Below, piece by piece: positions 44,246-54,544 of a stretch of 64,000 bases of DNA. Source of the stretch: Chionoecetes opilio (Eukaryota; Arthropoda; Malacostraca; Decapoda; Majidae). A program made the translations under genes and the position numbers. The DNA lies in assembly GCA_016584305.1 (NCBI GenBank), contig JACEEZ010005975.1:21286-85285 (forward strand), in the 5' to 3' direction. Position 1 is the first letter of the stretch. Every line of letters begins with the position of its first letter. The notes beneath the pieces are model-generated. The model did no database searches. It was not told where the DNA came from and saw nothing but the letters and a program-made list of their open reading frames with translations.

Positions 44246-44269
44246 AATTGATACTAGTTACGAAACGAG

Positions 44270-44865
44270 ATTTTATTTTAAGATAGGACCAAACTTCCCT
44301 AACCAATTGGCAAATCAATATTTTCGGAGAATATGAACTTTTTAGTGAGAGGAGATACGTCTCCTGTTAAAAAAATTCCCTCCCTCTTCCTTCTGTGACG
44401 CATCGCTTTTGTTTGGTATTTTTTAACTTTTTATTTTTGGACCCAGTTAGGAGGTTAAAGGTTAGGAAAAGGTAAGTAGGTAAGTTAGGTGGGTTAGGTT
44501 AGGTTAGTTAGGTAAGAAAGGTTTAGGTAGGTAAGGTAAGGTTGGGTAAGGTTCAGGTTAGGTTAGGTTGGTAAAGTTGGTTGGGTTTAAATTTTTGGGT
44601 TTAGGTTAGGTTGGTTGGGAAAGGGTTTAAGGTAAGGTAGCACGCGTGGGGCCTCCGAAACAAAAACGATACAGGTTCACAAGAAGAGGAAGGGAGGTTT
44701 TGTAAACAAGGGGGACGTATTCCTCCCCCACATAAAATTCATATCTCCAAAACTATTGATTTGCGAGGGAAACTCAAGGAGAAAATGTCTTTGAATACAA
44801 TACGGTAAACAAAAAACATCTCCTATTGTGTAGGAAGTTGGTGCCATCGAAAAAATTACCCGAAA
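44270..44865. mobile_element. Foldback element FB-A, copy 6
   Basis: The left arm is 44270-44415. The interior begins GGACCCAGTTAGGAGGTTAA and continues in decayed TTAGG-type repeats (44460-44635). The right arm is 44645-44865. The internal orientation is the same as copy 4 and opposite to copies 1 and 3. Confidence 0.8.
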
Positions 44866-44939
44866 CGATACCGGATATGTAGCTACGAAAAAACTCAAAT
44901 TTCAGGGTATAATTGGAGGACAGTTTTCAAGTTCGTTTC

Positions 44940-46050
44940 GAGCACCAACTATTTTTCTTGCCTACAATAGGTGTTGTTTATGGTGCTATTTTTATTTTGC
45001 GCAAACCATAAAAAAAAAAAAAAAAAAAAAACCTAACCTTGTTTTAATGAAACCTAACCTAACCTTTAAGTTTTAATGAAACCAACTAACTACAGGTTTA
45101 AAGAAAACCTAAACCAACCTTAACCACAAAAAAATTTTTTTTTTTGGGTTTTGCGCAATAAAACTAACCGTAATAACAGAAGTCGCACTGCAGTGAAGTC
45201 GCAGCGCCAAATATTACGAATTATAGCTCACTACATGATTTTTGTGCCATGAAGATGTTACACAGTAGTTTATACATGATTGTATAATCTACTCAGTTTC
45301 AGCGTTGTTTTAGGGTTGTATCTGCAAATATAACTGTTGCGGCTTTTTTGCTTCTCACTTTTTTTCCCCCCGGCCGATGACAGACGTAACAGTAGCTTTT
45401 CGGCGGCGGGAACAGATTTGCAGATCTTTCAACTGAATAAAAAACTTATTTTCCGTTGGAGAGGAATTTTTATATCCAAGCATCTCCGCAGCTGTTTATA
45501 TATAGAGACTTGTTACTTACTCAAATTTTCCCTGAATTCCCCAGAGTGGCGATTTCAACTGTTGGGTTAAAATACTAGCTGGCGACTTTACTGTAGTAGG
45601 ATTTTGAGGTCGCACTGGGTTTTATTTTGTCATTTGTTCTTTATAGCCTAATATGACCAGATGAAGACACAAAATGCCACAGACCCCCAGATAGACCCTT
45701 CTAAACTTTCCTAAATCGGGAAATTACAATGTAAACTATTAACCCCCAACCACACGGTGTACATACAAAGAAACGTTAAATGGCGACTTCACTGTTATCT
45801 ACGGTAGCATTTAGTAGACAGAAAAAAAAAGTCTTAGAATACGGCTATTGACTTCTCTTCAAGTATAAAATATATATATATATATATATATACTGTAGAA
45901 GATTGTGTCTATATACTTGTGTCATTAGCAAGTAAGTGTTATGTTTTGGCTACTTTTTTCACATGAAGGGGGAAATCCCTGTTATCTACGGTAGCACCAT
46001 TAGAACAAGCACCTATTGTAGGCCAAGAAAAAGTAGTTGGGTCTCTGAAA
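44940..46050. mobile_element. Inverted-repeat element, family FB-B-like, copy 2
   Basis: The left side is CACCAACTATTTTTCTTGCC...ACAATAGGTGTTGTTTATGG...TTTTGCGCAAA (44942-45005). The right side is TAGCACCATTAGAACAAGCA...CCTATTGTAGGCC...AAGTAGTTGGGTCTC (45990-46048). The interior has CCTAACCTTAA/GTTTTAATGAAACC tracts and a (TA)n microsatellite (45868-45892). A duplicated CTGTTATCTACGGTAGCA occurs at 45795 and 45978. Confidence 0.6.
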
Positions 46051-46144
46051 AGAACGTGAAACTCTCCCAATTACCAAAATCAGTTACAAACAACCTAACA
46101 AAACCTGGGTACGAAACAACCTGTGTACGAAACTCCCGTCACCC
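46051..46144. mobile_element. Right end of a GTACGAAA-type MITE
   Basis: It ends CGAAACTCCCGTCACCC followed by TAATCAT (46145-46151), the same junction as at 24494. Confidence 0.75.
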
Positions 46145-46415
46145 TAATCATACACAGTTGTCTTTCCTCCTCGTCCACTAATCCCAAAACCCTTTTAACC
46201 CTTATTGACCTGTTTCCCTGTTCCCACCCACTTTCACCCCACAACCAACACACCCCCTTTACTCACCCTTATCACCTGGGACGTCGCCGGGGTGAGCAAT
46301 TCGAGGTTAAAACTGAAGATAACTGATGCGAAAAGAGGACCACGTGTTGTTGTGTTGTTTAAAGGCTGGGTGCCGAAATGGGACGATATTCGCCCTGGCG
46401 TACAGCCGTAATTAA

Positions 46416-49400
46416 TCACAGTCGGGACAGTTGATTAGTTTCCCCGGAAGGCACAGGTGAGGGGGATGAGGGGGGCGACGTGATGGGTGGACGGCCAGCG
46501 GCGGCCAGCAGGGTGGTCAGTTCAAAGGTGGTGACCTTCAGGGCGATAGCTGACCACGTAGAAGTTGTCGGTGGGAGTGCAAGCGAGGACACTGCAGCAG
46601 GAAGTGCTCAATGGACTCCGGGACGTTCCTGCAGCAGGGGCAGTGCGGGTCGGGCGTGAGCTGCAGACGATGCAGGTGTGCTGTGAGTGTTGTGTGACCG
46701 ATCCCAGGCGGGTGTGAGCGAAAAATCCCAAAACGCGGGACGTTTGTTTATCCATGGGTGCGGGGAGGAGGGCTGTGCGGTAAATGACCCATGGAGGTGG
46801 CACGGAGGGGCGTTCGCCCCAGCGACCTATCCCAGGCGGAGTGGCAGACATTAGAAATCAGACGCTTGGCGGTGGAGAGCGGCAGAGGGAGGGGGTGATG
46901 CTTACCTCCGAGAAGGTCATCTTGGCAGCAGCCTCGTTGCCCCGGATATTGCAGTGGGAAGGCACCCACTGCAAGGTGATCTTCCAGCCCACTGAGGTGA
47001 GGGAGAGGAGTACCGTTGCAGGGAGTGAACCATTTGGGTGTGGAGGAAGCCGGGCGACGGGAGAGGAAGAGATGGAGGGAGGAGAGAGAGTCTGTGTAGA
47101 TCACAACTCTGGTAGGTGGTGTTTCAGGTAAGACACAGCCTGGCGAATGGCGAAGAGTTCTGCCGTCAGAACGTCCGTTCAGGGGGAAGCCGCCACTTCC
47201 TGCAGATATTGGGGCGAGGGTCATAGACGGCAGCGCCTGTAAAACGGAATGGTGGGGAGTGAGGGGCCGTCAGTGAAGATCTTAAGGTGGTTGTGGTAGA
47301 GTGACATGTCGAGTTGACGGAATAAAGGAGCTGCCAGGACGCTAGCTAGTTTTGGGAGGAAGATCTGGGATTTGTCAGGGCAACCAACGGGGAAATGTTC
47401 AGCCAGGATGGGGCCGGGGAGTGTGGGCTGATGGGGTGAGTAGGAGGTGGTGGCAGGTTCAGCACAGAGTGGGCCAGCAGTGCACGGACCAGTAGGGGGT
47501 GACGGGCTCCAGGAAAACCAGACTGGAGTGTGAGGGTCCACACCGGAGTTGGCATAGAGAAATGGCGAGGGGTGGGATGGTGGCAGGGACATGATGAGGT
47601 GATACTGGCTACACAGGATCTCCCTCCGTGTACCTGCAACGGGGGGATAAAACCCCTCTTCTGCGTGTAGGGCGATGACAGGTGAGGACCTCATTGCCCC
47701 ATGGAGATCCTCAGGGCCGCATTTGCAGGACGTCCAGTTTCCTGAGGGTGGGAAAGGGCTGTGAGCCATAAATGCAGCTGCCATAGGACACCTTAGATCT
47801 GATGGGCAGCCTGGTAAATAGTGCAAAAGGAGGTCACGACTGGCCCCCCAGCGGACACCAGCCACCCGCTTCATGATGTTTAGGCGCCTGTTGCAGGTGG
47901 TACGGAGGTACTCAATATGATGAGACCAGGTCAGGCGGGGACCATCCAGCCGCATACCGAGGAAGGTTTGGGACCTTGTGTAAGGCACCGGGGAGCCACT
48001 AAGGTGACAGTGGGTGGAGAGCGGACAGGCTTGAGGTGAAGCACATAAGGGGGCTTTTGGGAGCATTAATTGAGAGACCCCATGTCCTCAGCCAGTCAGT
48101 TAGTGTATCCGCTGCCCCCCTGCAAGCATAGCTGTGCCTGGGCCTGAGTGTTGGCTCTGCTGATGATGGTAATGTCGTCTGCATTAGATAAGAAGGTGAG
48201 AGTGGGGGAGGAATGTGGAGGTCTGAGAGGAGGACATTGAACAGCAAAGGGCTGAGGAATGGAACCCTGCGGCACTCCTCTCTGCATGGGCGGGAAGGAG
48301 AGGTGGAGGCACCAACCGCCAACCTGAAAAAACCCCGCCTGACAAGAATGACCGGAGCCAGGGGGAGGGTGGTCCCGTGATCCCATGGAAGCCAACTTAC
48401 GGAGGATGCCTTCGTGAGACGCAGAGTCAAATGCTCCCTCTAGATCTACAAAGAGGGAGGTCATGACCCCTACCCGGTAAAATGTCGCAGATGTGATACT
48501 CCAGCTGCGCCAGGGACCCCCCTGAGGGTGCTCCTGCGGGGCCTGAAGCCACACTGCACCTCTCTCAGGGATGGCCATCCTCCAGCCACCAGGATAGGCG
48601 AGTGGCCCACCCGTCGCCCCCAGCTTACCCACGCAGGAGAGGAAAGCGATAGGGCGGTATGTGGACGGGAGTGGGGGGGTCCTTCCCGGGTTTGGGTATA
48701 GGTAGCAGGGTGGAGGATTTCCAGTACGTAGGAAAGACGCCCCGGAGCCAATGGTGTTGAAAGAGGGAGAGTGCCGTGGACTTCAAGGGAGGTTGTCATG
48801 TGAAGCAGGAACTCATACGGCACATTATCCCGGCCCGCAGTTTTCCCCGGTCTTAAGGTGGACAAGGCCGGTCCATCTCATCAGTCGTGAAAGGACTGGT
48901 GAGTGCCGGGATGCCAGGGGAGGCAACAGCAGTATTTATTGCCGCATTGATGGTAAGGATGACGCGAGAGAGACCGGAGACCAATCTTGTCCTGATAGTG
49001 TGCGGCAAGCAATGCAGCCTTCTGCGGGTCATCTAGGAGGGGGTTGGCACCATCCTTCAGGGGCAGTGAGAGGCGTTGTTTTTTTCCCCTCCATGAGTGG
49101 AAAAAATCCCACGTACGCTTTGTGGGGGGAGGATGGAGAGAGGGAAGCGCAGTGGGAGCCCACGCCTTCCTCTGGGCAAGGAGGATGGTCCCCGGCACAT
49201 TTTGGGATCGAGTCTACGATATTTAGCCCCAAGCTGTAGTGTGGGCCCTCGACGCCCTAGGTTCCATGCCCTCCTACGGGCCTTGACTGCTGGGCGCAGT
49301 CGTCGTTCCACCAAGATTTGCCCGGACGGCGAGGGGGGCGACGCGTCGAGAGATGGAAGGCAGCCTTTCCCCGCGTCCTCCAGGAATTGGAAAGGGGGGC

Positions 49401-50240
49401 AGCGGCGTCCTCCAGGGGGAAGGGAGGAGAGACCGGTGGGTCGTGGAGTGCCGCCTCGTAGAGGGGCCAGCCGGAAGGCGTGAGTTTTTTCCAGCGAGGC
49501 AGCAACCGGGGGTGAGGCCTGGCAAATGACGGCAGGGAAGGAGGCGAGGAGGGGAAGGTGGTCACTCCCCAGTAAGGGCCAGTGGTGACGGTCATGGCCC
49601 CTGAAGGCTGGGTCCCCAAGGAATAGGTCCAATACAGAAGTGGCACCTGTGTGGGGATGGTAACGGGTAGGCAGAACCGGGGGTGAAAGAAGGGACAGGC
49701 GAGGCGAGTCAAGGATGAGCTGAAAGAGCGCCCTCCCGGAGGTGTGGGAGGTGGAGAGGGAGGTCAGGTTCCCCAGCACCCGTGATGGGCATTAAGTCAC
49801 CCATGATGGGCAACAGGCGGGGGAAGGAGGGAAAAAATAGTGAGTCAGTTCCCGGTATGTGGCACATCAGCGTTATAGAGACCGCTTTCGGAAACCCACC
49901 CTGTTGCGTAGCAACCCTGGCTGCGACCACTTGAGGTGGCCGTGCTGCCACTGTGGGAGGGCAAGGGGGGAATGGTCAAGGGAGTCGTGAATTGCAAGGA
50001 GGACGCCACCTCCACCCCCCCTGGGGTCTGTCCTTCCGGATGATGTTGTAGCCGGTTAGGTTTAGGGAGAGGTGGGGGAGAGCCACGTCTCACACAACCC
50101 AACCACCGCAGGTAAAGTTTCCCCCAAGTAGGTCTTGAAATCGGGGGTCTTCCTGAGCAGGGAACGGGCATTCCACAGGGGAAAGGGGGAGGCCTAGCAC
50201 TGGAGGAAAACGTTGAGGACGGGAGGAGAGTGGGTGGCCA
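46416..50240 (-). pseudogene. LINE copy 2, ORF2
   Basis: The same domains as copy 1 are found in several frames: 'GSDHLPLL' region near 49565, 'TLRPGKTAGRDNVPYEFLL' near 48850, 'GFRPRRST', 'LFVDLEGAFDSAS' near 48440, 'ADDITIISR' near 48170, 'VIYTDSLSSL' near 47100. The Y of the YADD box is lost in the reading that gives 'SNADDITI'. More than ten frame changes occur, roughly one per 300-400 bp, many at homopolymers. Confidence 0.85.
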
Positions 50241-51839
50241 AAGACTGGCTAGTATGGCAGGACTGACGAGCCTGGTGGTAAAGGCGGTAAGCTTCCATGA
50301 GAAGGGTGAAAATCTGGGCATGACGTTGTGTCTTTTCATGGACGGAACAGGATGCGGAGGGGTCGCAATTGAGGCGGTTGGGCGGTGGGGGTGGCCCAGG
50401 AAGGCGTTGGGGCCGAGAAGCAGCACGGGGGGCAGAGGAGGGAGGCCCCGGCATCGTCCCGAGGGGAGGAAGGACGGCGGATGGGTGGACTTCCGCCTCT
50501 GTCGTGAAGTGGGTGGGGTCCCCAGGGGAGGGAGGAGAATATGAACCCCAGCAGGCGCCATGGTGGCAGCCGGCTGGCGGGGCGATCGTACATAGCGTCT
50601 GGGTTCTGGGGAACGGGCCGCGAGGAAAGGAGAAGGGGGAAGAGGGCCCGGGGAGGGTCATCATCCTCCCTTAGGTCCTGTAAGACAGGTACCTGTTCCC
50701 CGTGGCAACAGAGGAATAAGCGATATCGGGGTGGACGGCCCTGGGTGGTGATGCAGCCATAGGGGATGGCATAGTGGGAGGTCGTGATGGAGGAGGTGGC
50801 CGGAATGTCGGGGAGTGGGAGGAGCCGCAGACGACTGTTGATGTCAGGAAGGGGCATCCCTTCCTGGACCAGCCTGCCCTACAGTTGTTGGGCCTCCTGG
50901 TTGAAAGGGCAGTGGCAGACCTGGGGCCATGATGCCCCCCACACTGAAAACAGCGGAAGGCTGCACAGGCAACTTCCGCCCCTTGGCTCAGATGGGGGCC
51001 GCTGCAGCGGCCGCAGCGCACGGAAGGGTCGGCAGGTGTTGGGTTTGGGGTGGCCAACCTTTAGACAGGCAGGGCAACGGAGGATCGGGAGCAGGTAGGG
51101 CTGTGGCCAAAAACACCAGCTGGCCAATGCACACCCTTGATGGTAAGGAACCTGTCACCTGAGACGGATCCACCTACCCGTGGTGGAGCGGGGGCAGGCT
51201 TCGGGGGGGGATCCCCGAGACCTCCTCGATGTCACTGCCGTCCAGGGCCCTCAGGGTAAATGCGGATCTCCTCAAGGTCCATAACTTCCTCAGAGAGGGG
51301 ACCCACCTTCCCATATTGCCCCCAGGGCACCGGCCCCTTCGGTACGGCGGCAAGTAACTTTCCAGCCCCTAGGGGGAAGGGGGACGTCCTGTAGGATGGG
51401 CACCTTGGGGGTGACACTCTCCCACAGCGCCACCACCAAGGCTGATCCATTACCTAGGGAGCGGGTCTCCCCTCAATGATGTACTTGCCCAACGGGCTGG
51501 TATGAAGTGCATGAGAGACCCGGCCGGGGTGAGAGAAAACACGGGCGCCATTACAGGCCCCGGGGCAGGAAGTAACCTTAGTTTTGTGTCCGGGGGATGC
51601 TGCGGCTCCCGGGGCAGCTGGCAGGGATCCTGGGGCAAGCTGCAGTGGATCCTGGGGCAGCTGCTGCTGGACCCGGGGCTGCTGCTGCTGCTCTTGGGGC
51701 TGCTGCTGTTGTTCCTGAGTGGAGCGGGGGGCTTTCCGGGCTTCCTGGGCGGGGAGGGCGGGCCGCGCTTGTTGGAGAGAGCAGGGAATTCCTGGTCTAC
51801 GTCCATGTCGCCCCGATACCCAGGCAAAGAACCAGGGAT
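50194..51839 (-). pseudogene. LINE copy 2, ORF1
   Basis: It matches ORF1 of copy 1: 'MDVDQEFPALSNKRGPPSPP' near 51805, the Gln-rich tract, 'CPACLKVGHPKPNTC' near 51070, and 'CGRCSGPH' near 51010. Frame changes split it at about six places. The codon matching the copy 1 start ATG at 26982 is ATC here. Confidence 0.85.
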
Positions 51840-52149
51840 GGCGGCGGCCAAGGCCGCCGAAGGACGGGAGGACCAGGGAACACAGTGGACGGGGAGAAGG
51901 CACTAAACCCAAGGTTTAACGAGCCGGCAGGGGGCGCGCGCCCCCAACCCAACCCGGTGCCGGTGAAATGTCTAGTCCACAGAGCGACACGTCCTAACCC
52001 GACGGTGGTCCACGAGCTAGTCTTTAGGTATTGTGGTGTCTTCGATGATAACTACGTCGTCATCGTCCCAATTGTAACTATTGTCCACGTCCATTTGTTG
52101 TGGGTCGGGCCCTCTTGGTGGCTGTGGGAAGGCGCGAGCACGAGCACGA

Positions 52150-52235
52150 GTTTGCGACTTTCTCTCTCTGTCTGTTCTCTCTTCTCTCTCTCTCTTCTCT
52201 CTCTCTGTGTCTGTCTGTCTATTGCTCTTGTTGTC
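52150..52235. repeat. CT microsatellite in the LINE 5' region
   Basis: (CT)n with TGT interruptions. Confidence 0.9.
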
Positions 52236-52419
52236 GCCCACCCAAAGGTGTGTGCTCCACAATCCTGGGTTTACGCTGCCACCACCCACATTAAGTGGGA
52301 AAAAAAATAAATGAATAAAAATAAAAAATGTAAGTACTGGTTGGATCTAAATAATAACTCGTTAATAAATAAGGCAAATTAATATATTTGTCACTTTACT
52401 GGGATCATCAGTAATCACT

Positions 52420-52605
52420 TCCCAACTCCTTCTTAACCTAACAACGCTTACCTAATAAACATTCATAATACTGTTCTTAACTTAATGAATGGTGTACATT
52501 TACAAACCGACTTAATTCTAATTATACATATTCACTAACGATACGCACACTTCTTAACCTAACATCTTACTTAATAAACATACTTCATACTATTCTAAAG
52601 TGATC
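52420..52605. repeat. Direct repeat pair of about 50 bp
   Basis: CTTCTTAACCTAACAACG...ACCTAATAAACATTCATAAT near 52428 recurs as CTTCTTAACCTAACATC...ACTTAATAAACATACTTCAT near 52550, about 122 bp apart. Confidence 0.6.
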
Positions 52606-54540
52606 TGTTTTCCCTGCCACAATTCTACACTCTCCGCCACACTTCAAAACATTTATCCGCCACACTATCTCTTCGGGCGATAGGAACACGAGAGTCTATA
52701 GGCGTGGTGGGTGTCATGTTGGGGGAGCCGTGGGTGTGTGGCCGTCTCACACAGCGCCACAAAGGCAGGGCACCGCCACACCTCCAAACCCCTATTCACT
52801 GCTACCTTGGGACCAGTCAACAGGGCTGCCGCCGCCATCACCTCCATCTCCACTGCCCTGCCTTGGGACCCTGGATAAACATGTCCATTAGTCCTTAGTA
52901 AACACAAATAACCATGAATCACCCCCTACATCTCTAGCCAACAAATATTTTACAACATACCTTTACAAGGGCGGAGAAAGTCACCTCCCAGTGGCCTTAC
53001 CCATGGGTGTCTGTCCGCTTCGGGTTGCTAAACTGACACGCACCTCCCCTTTTCACCTCTCTTTGATACGTGGCTAGTTTACTACCAGCAAAAAATGTAA
53101 CCCTCTTTTACTAACATGTTTCGGACTGAGGAGTGGAGAAAATTCTCGTTTGTATCGAAATTATAAGTTATTCCCCCCTTTTTCCTGTTTTAACGTAATT
53201 CTTCGTCAATCAGGGGTAAAAAAGTTTAAACCATTTCCGCGTTACACTCTTTTTTTCTTTCTGTTCTGTCCCTCTTGTCGTCTGTGGGTCTATTTCTCTT
53301 TTTTCTTTTGTACCCAAAAAATGGCGTCCAGAGATGATAAAACCCCCCACACACGAAAAGAACCTGTGGTTAATCTTGGCGGGGGGCCCGGGGAGGTGAG
53401 CTATTGGACTCTGCCTAACCCTAGCCCCAATTTTTCCCAAAATTTTAAAGTAGATTTTTTCCTAAATTTCTCAAATTGTACAGAGACCCCTGTGGCAACA
53501 CACTTCCTAATGAAACAGGGGTCTTCGATTTGTTATTTAGCCCAAAAAAAGATGATTTTGAAAGAAATGAGTTTTTTTTTTAATCATCCTTTTTATAAGC
53601 TTGGGGCTTTCCCTTGTTTACAAAAAAATGTCTACTATTTTGGCGTATATGTATACGTGCTAATTAATTATTAGTTTGGTTATTTTTTTTTCCCCGTTCT
53701 TCCCTTCACGTCATCACCTGCATAGGGTTTTCCTCCCTTTTGACGACAGAAATATTTTGTTTGGTATATTTCGAAAATTGGTGTATTTTGGTTTGTGATT
53801 CTGCAGGAGATGAAAGTGGGGGGTAGACTTGGTGTATGTTTGTATAGTATTGATAACACCCCCTGTTTTCTCTGAGAAGGGAGAAAAATTGGCTCGTGAC
53901 CGAGGGGGTTGCAGGGGGGGTCTGACCTCCCTTTCTTGGGTATTAACAGGCCTTATCAGGGTCGCTTGTGAACACAGTGGTGGTGTCGGGCCATCTCGTG
54001 TAAAACCTTTGCTGGGGCTGGAATGTATATGTAATTAAACCCTGAAGGAGACTTCTGCAGATGACACGGGGATTCGAGCTTAGCCGCTGAGGTATGCCTA
54101 CTTGCGCAGATAGACGCAGATTTTGTTTATTTACTGCTTTTTTCCGGAAATTTTTAAAAAAATTCATTAGTATCACAGCATACAGGACAACAAGCAGACC
54201 TAGGAAAGCAGTAAAGCACATTTCACACTCAGGAAAAATCAGTGATGGGAAAAAACCCCAAACTTGATCGGCAGTACTCTAAAAAGGTTTAAACCTGTAA
54301 AAATCTGCATTTCCCCATTATGAAAGAAGTGGGAGAAGAAAACCTCAAAAACTTGATGAATTCTCGTGCTGGAAACAACCGGTCAAAGATCTGATTTAAA
54401 GTCCGTGCAGACAGCGCTCTTGTATGAAGTATTAGACTTTTTTTGATTAGGGGTTAGCCCGTCTTTTTTTGCCAAAGCCCATCTGCGTTTTTCTGGGGTA
54501 TTTCAGCTCTCTGTTCTGGAGGAAGACTTCATGTTGAACA
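52606..54540. other. Stretch without a firmly supported gene
   Basis: A plus-strand frame of 174 codons (53150-53674) is Phe/Lys/Asn-rich, with no motif and no known relative. The region may include the 5' flank or LTR of the gypsy relic to the right, but I could not find LTR ends or a primer-binding site. Confidence 0.35.
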
Positions 54541-54544
54541 AAAT

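Larger units (their letters stand above)
46345..52300 (-). mobile_element. LINE with EN-RT-RNase H, copy 2 (near full length)
   Basis: This is the reverse-complement sister of the LINE at 26799-32519, with the ACAACACAACAAC tail at 46345-46361. It keeps about 260 bp more at its 5' end: a CT-rich microsatellite (52150-52235) and a small upstream frame beginning 'MDVDNSYNWDDDDVVIIED' with a stop just before the point where copy 1 begins. Its 5' edge is near 52300, where AATAAATG-type A/T-rich DNA begins. Confidence 0.9.

Noticed and set aside
52600..54540. A 5' LTR for the gypsy relic
   Set aside because: No repeated partner, TG...CA ends or primer-binding site could be identified.
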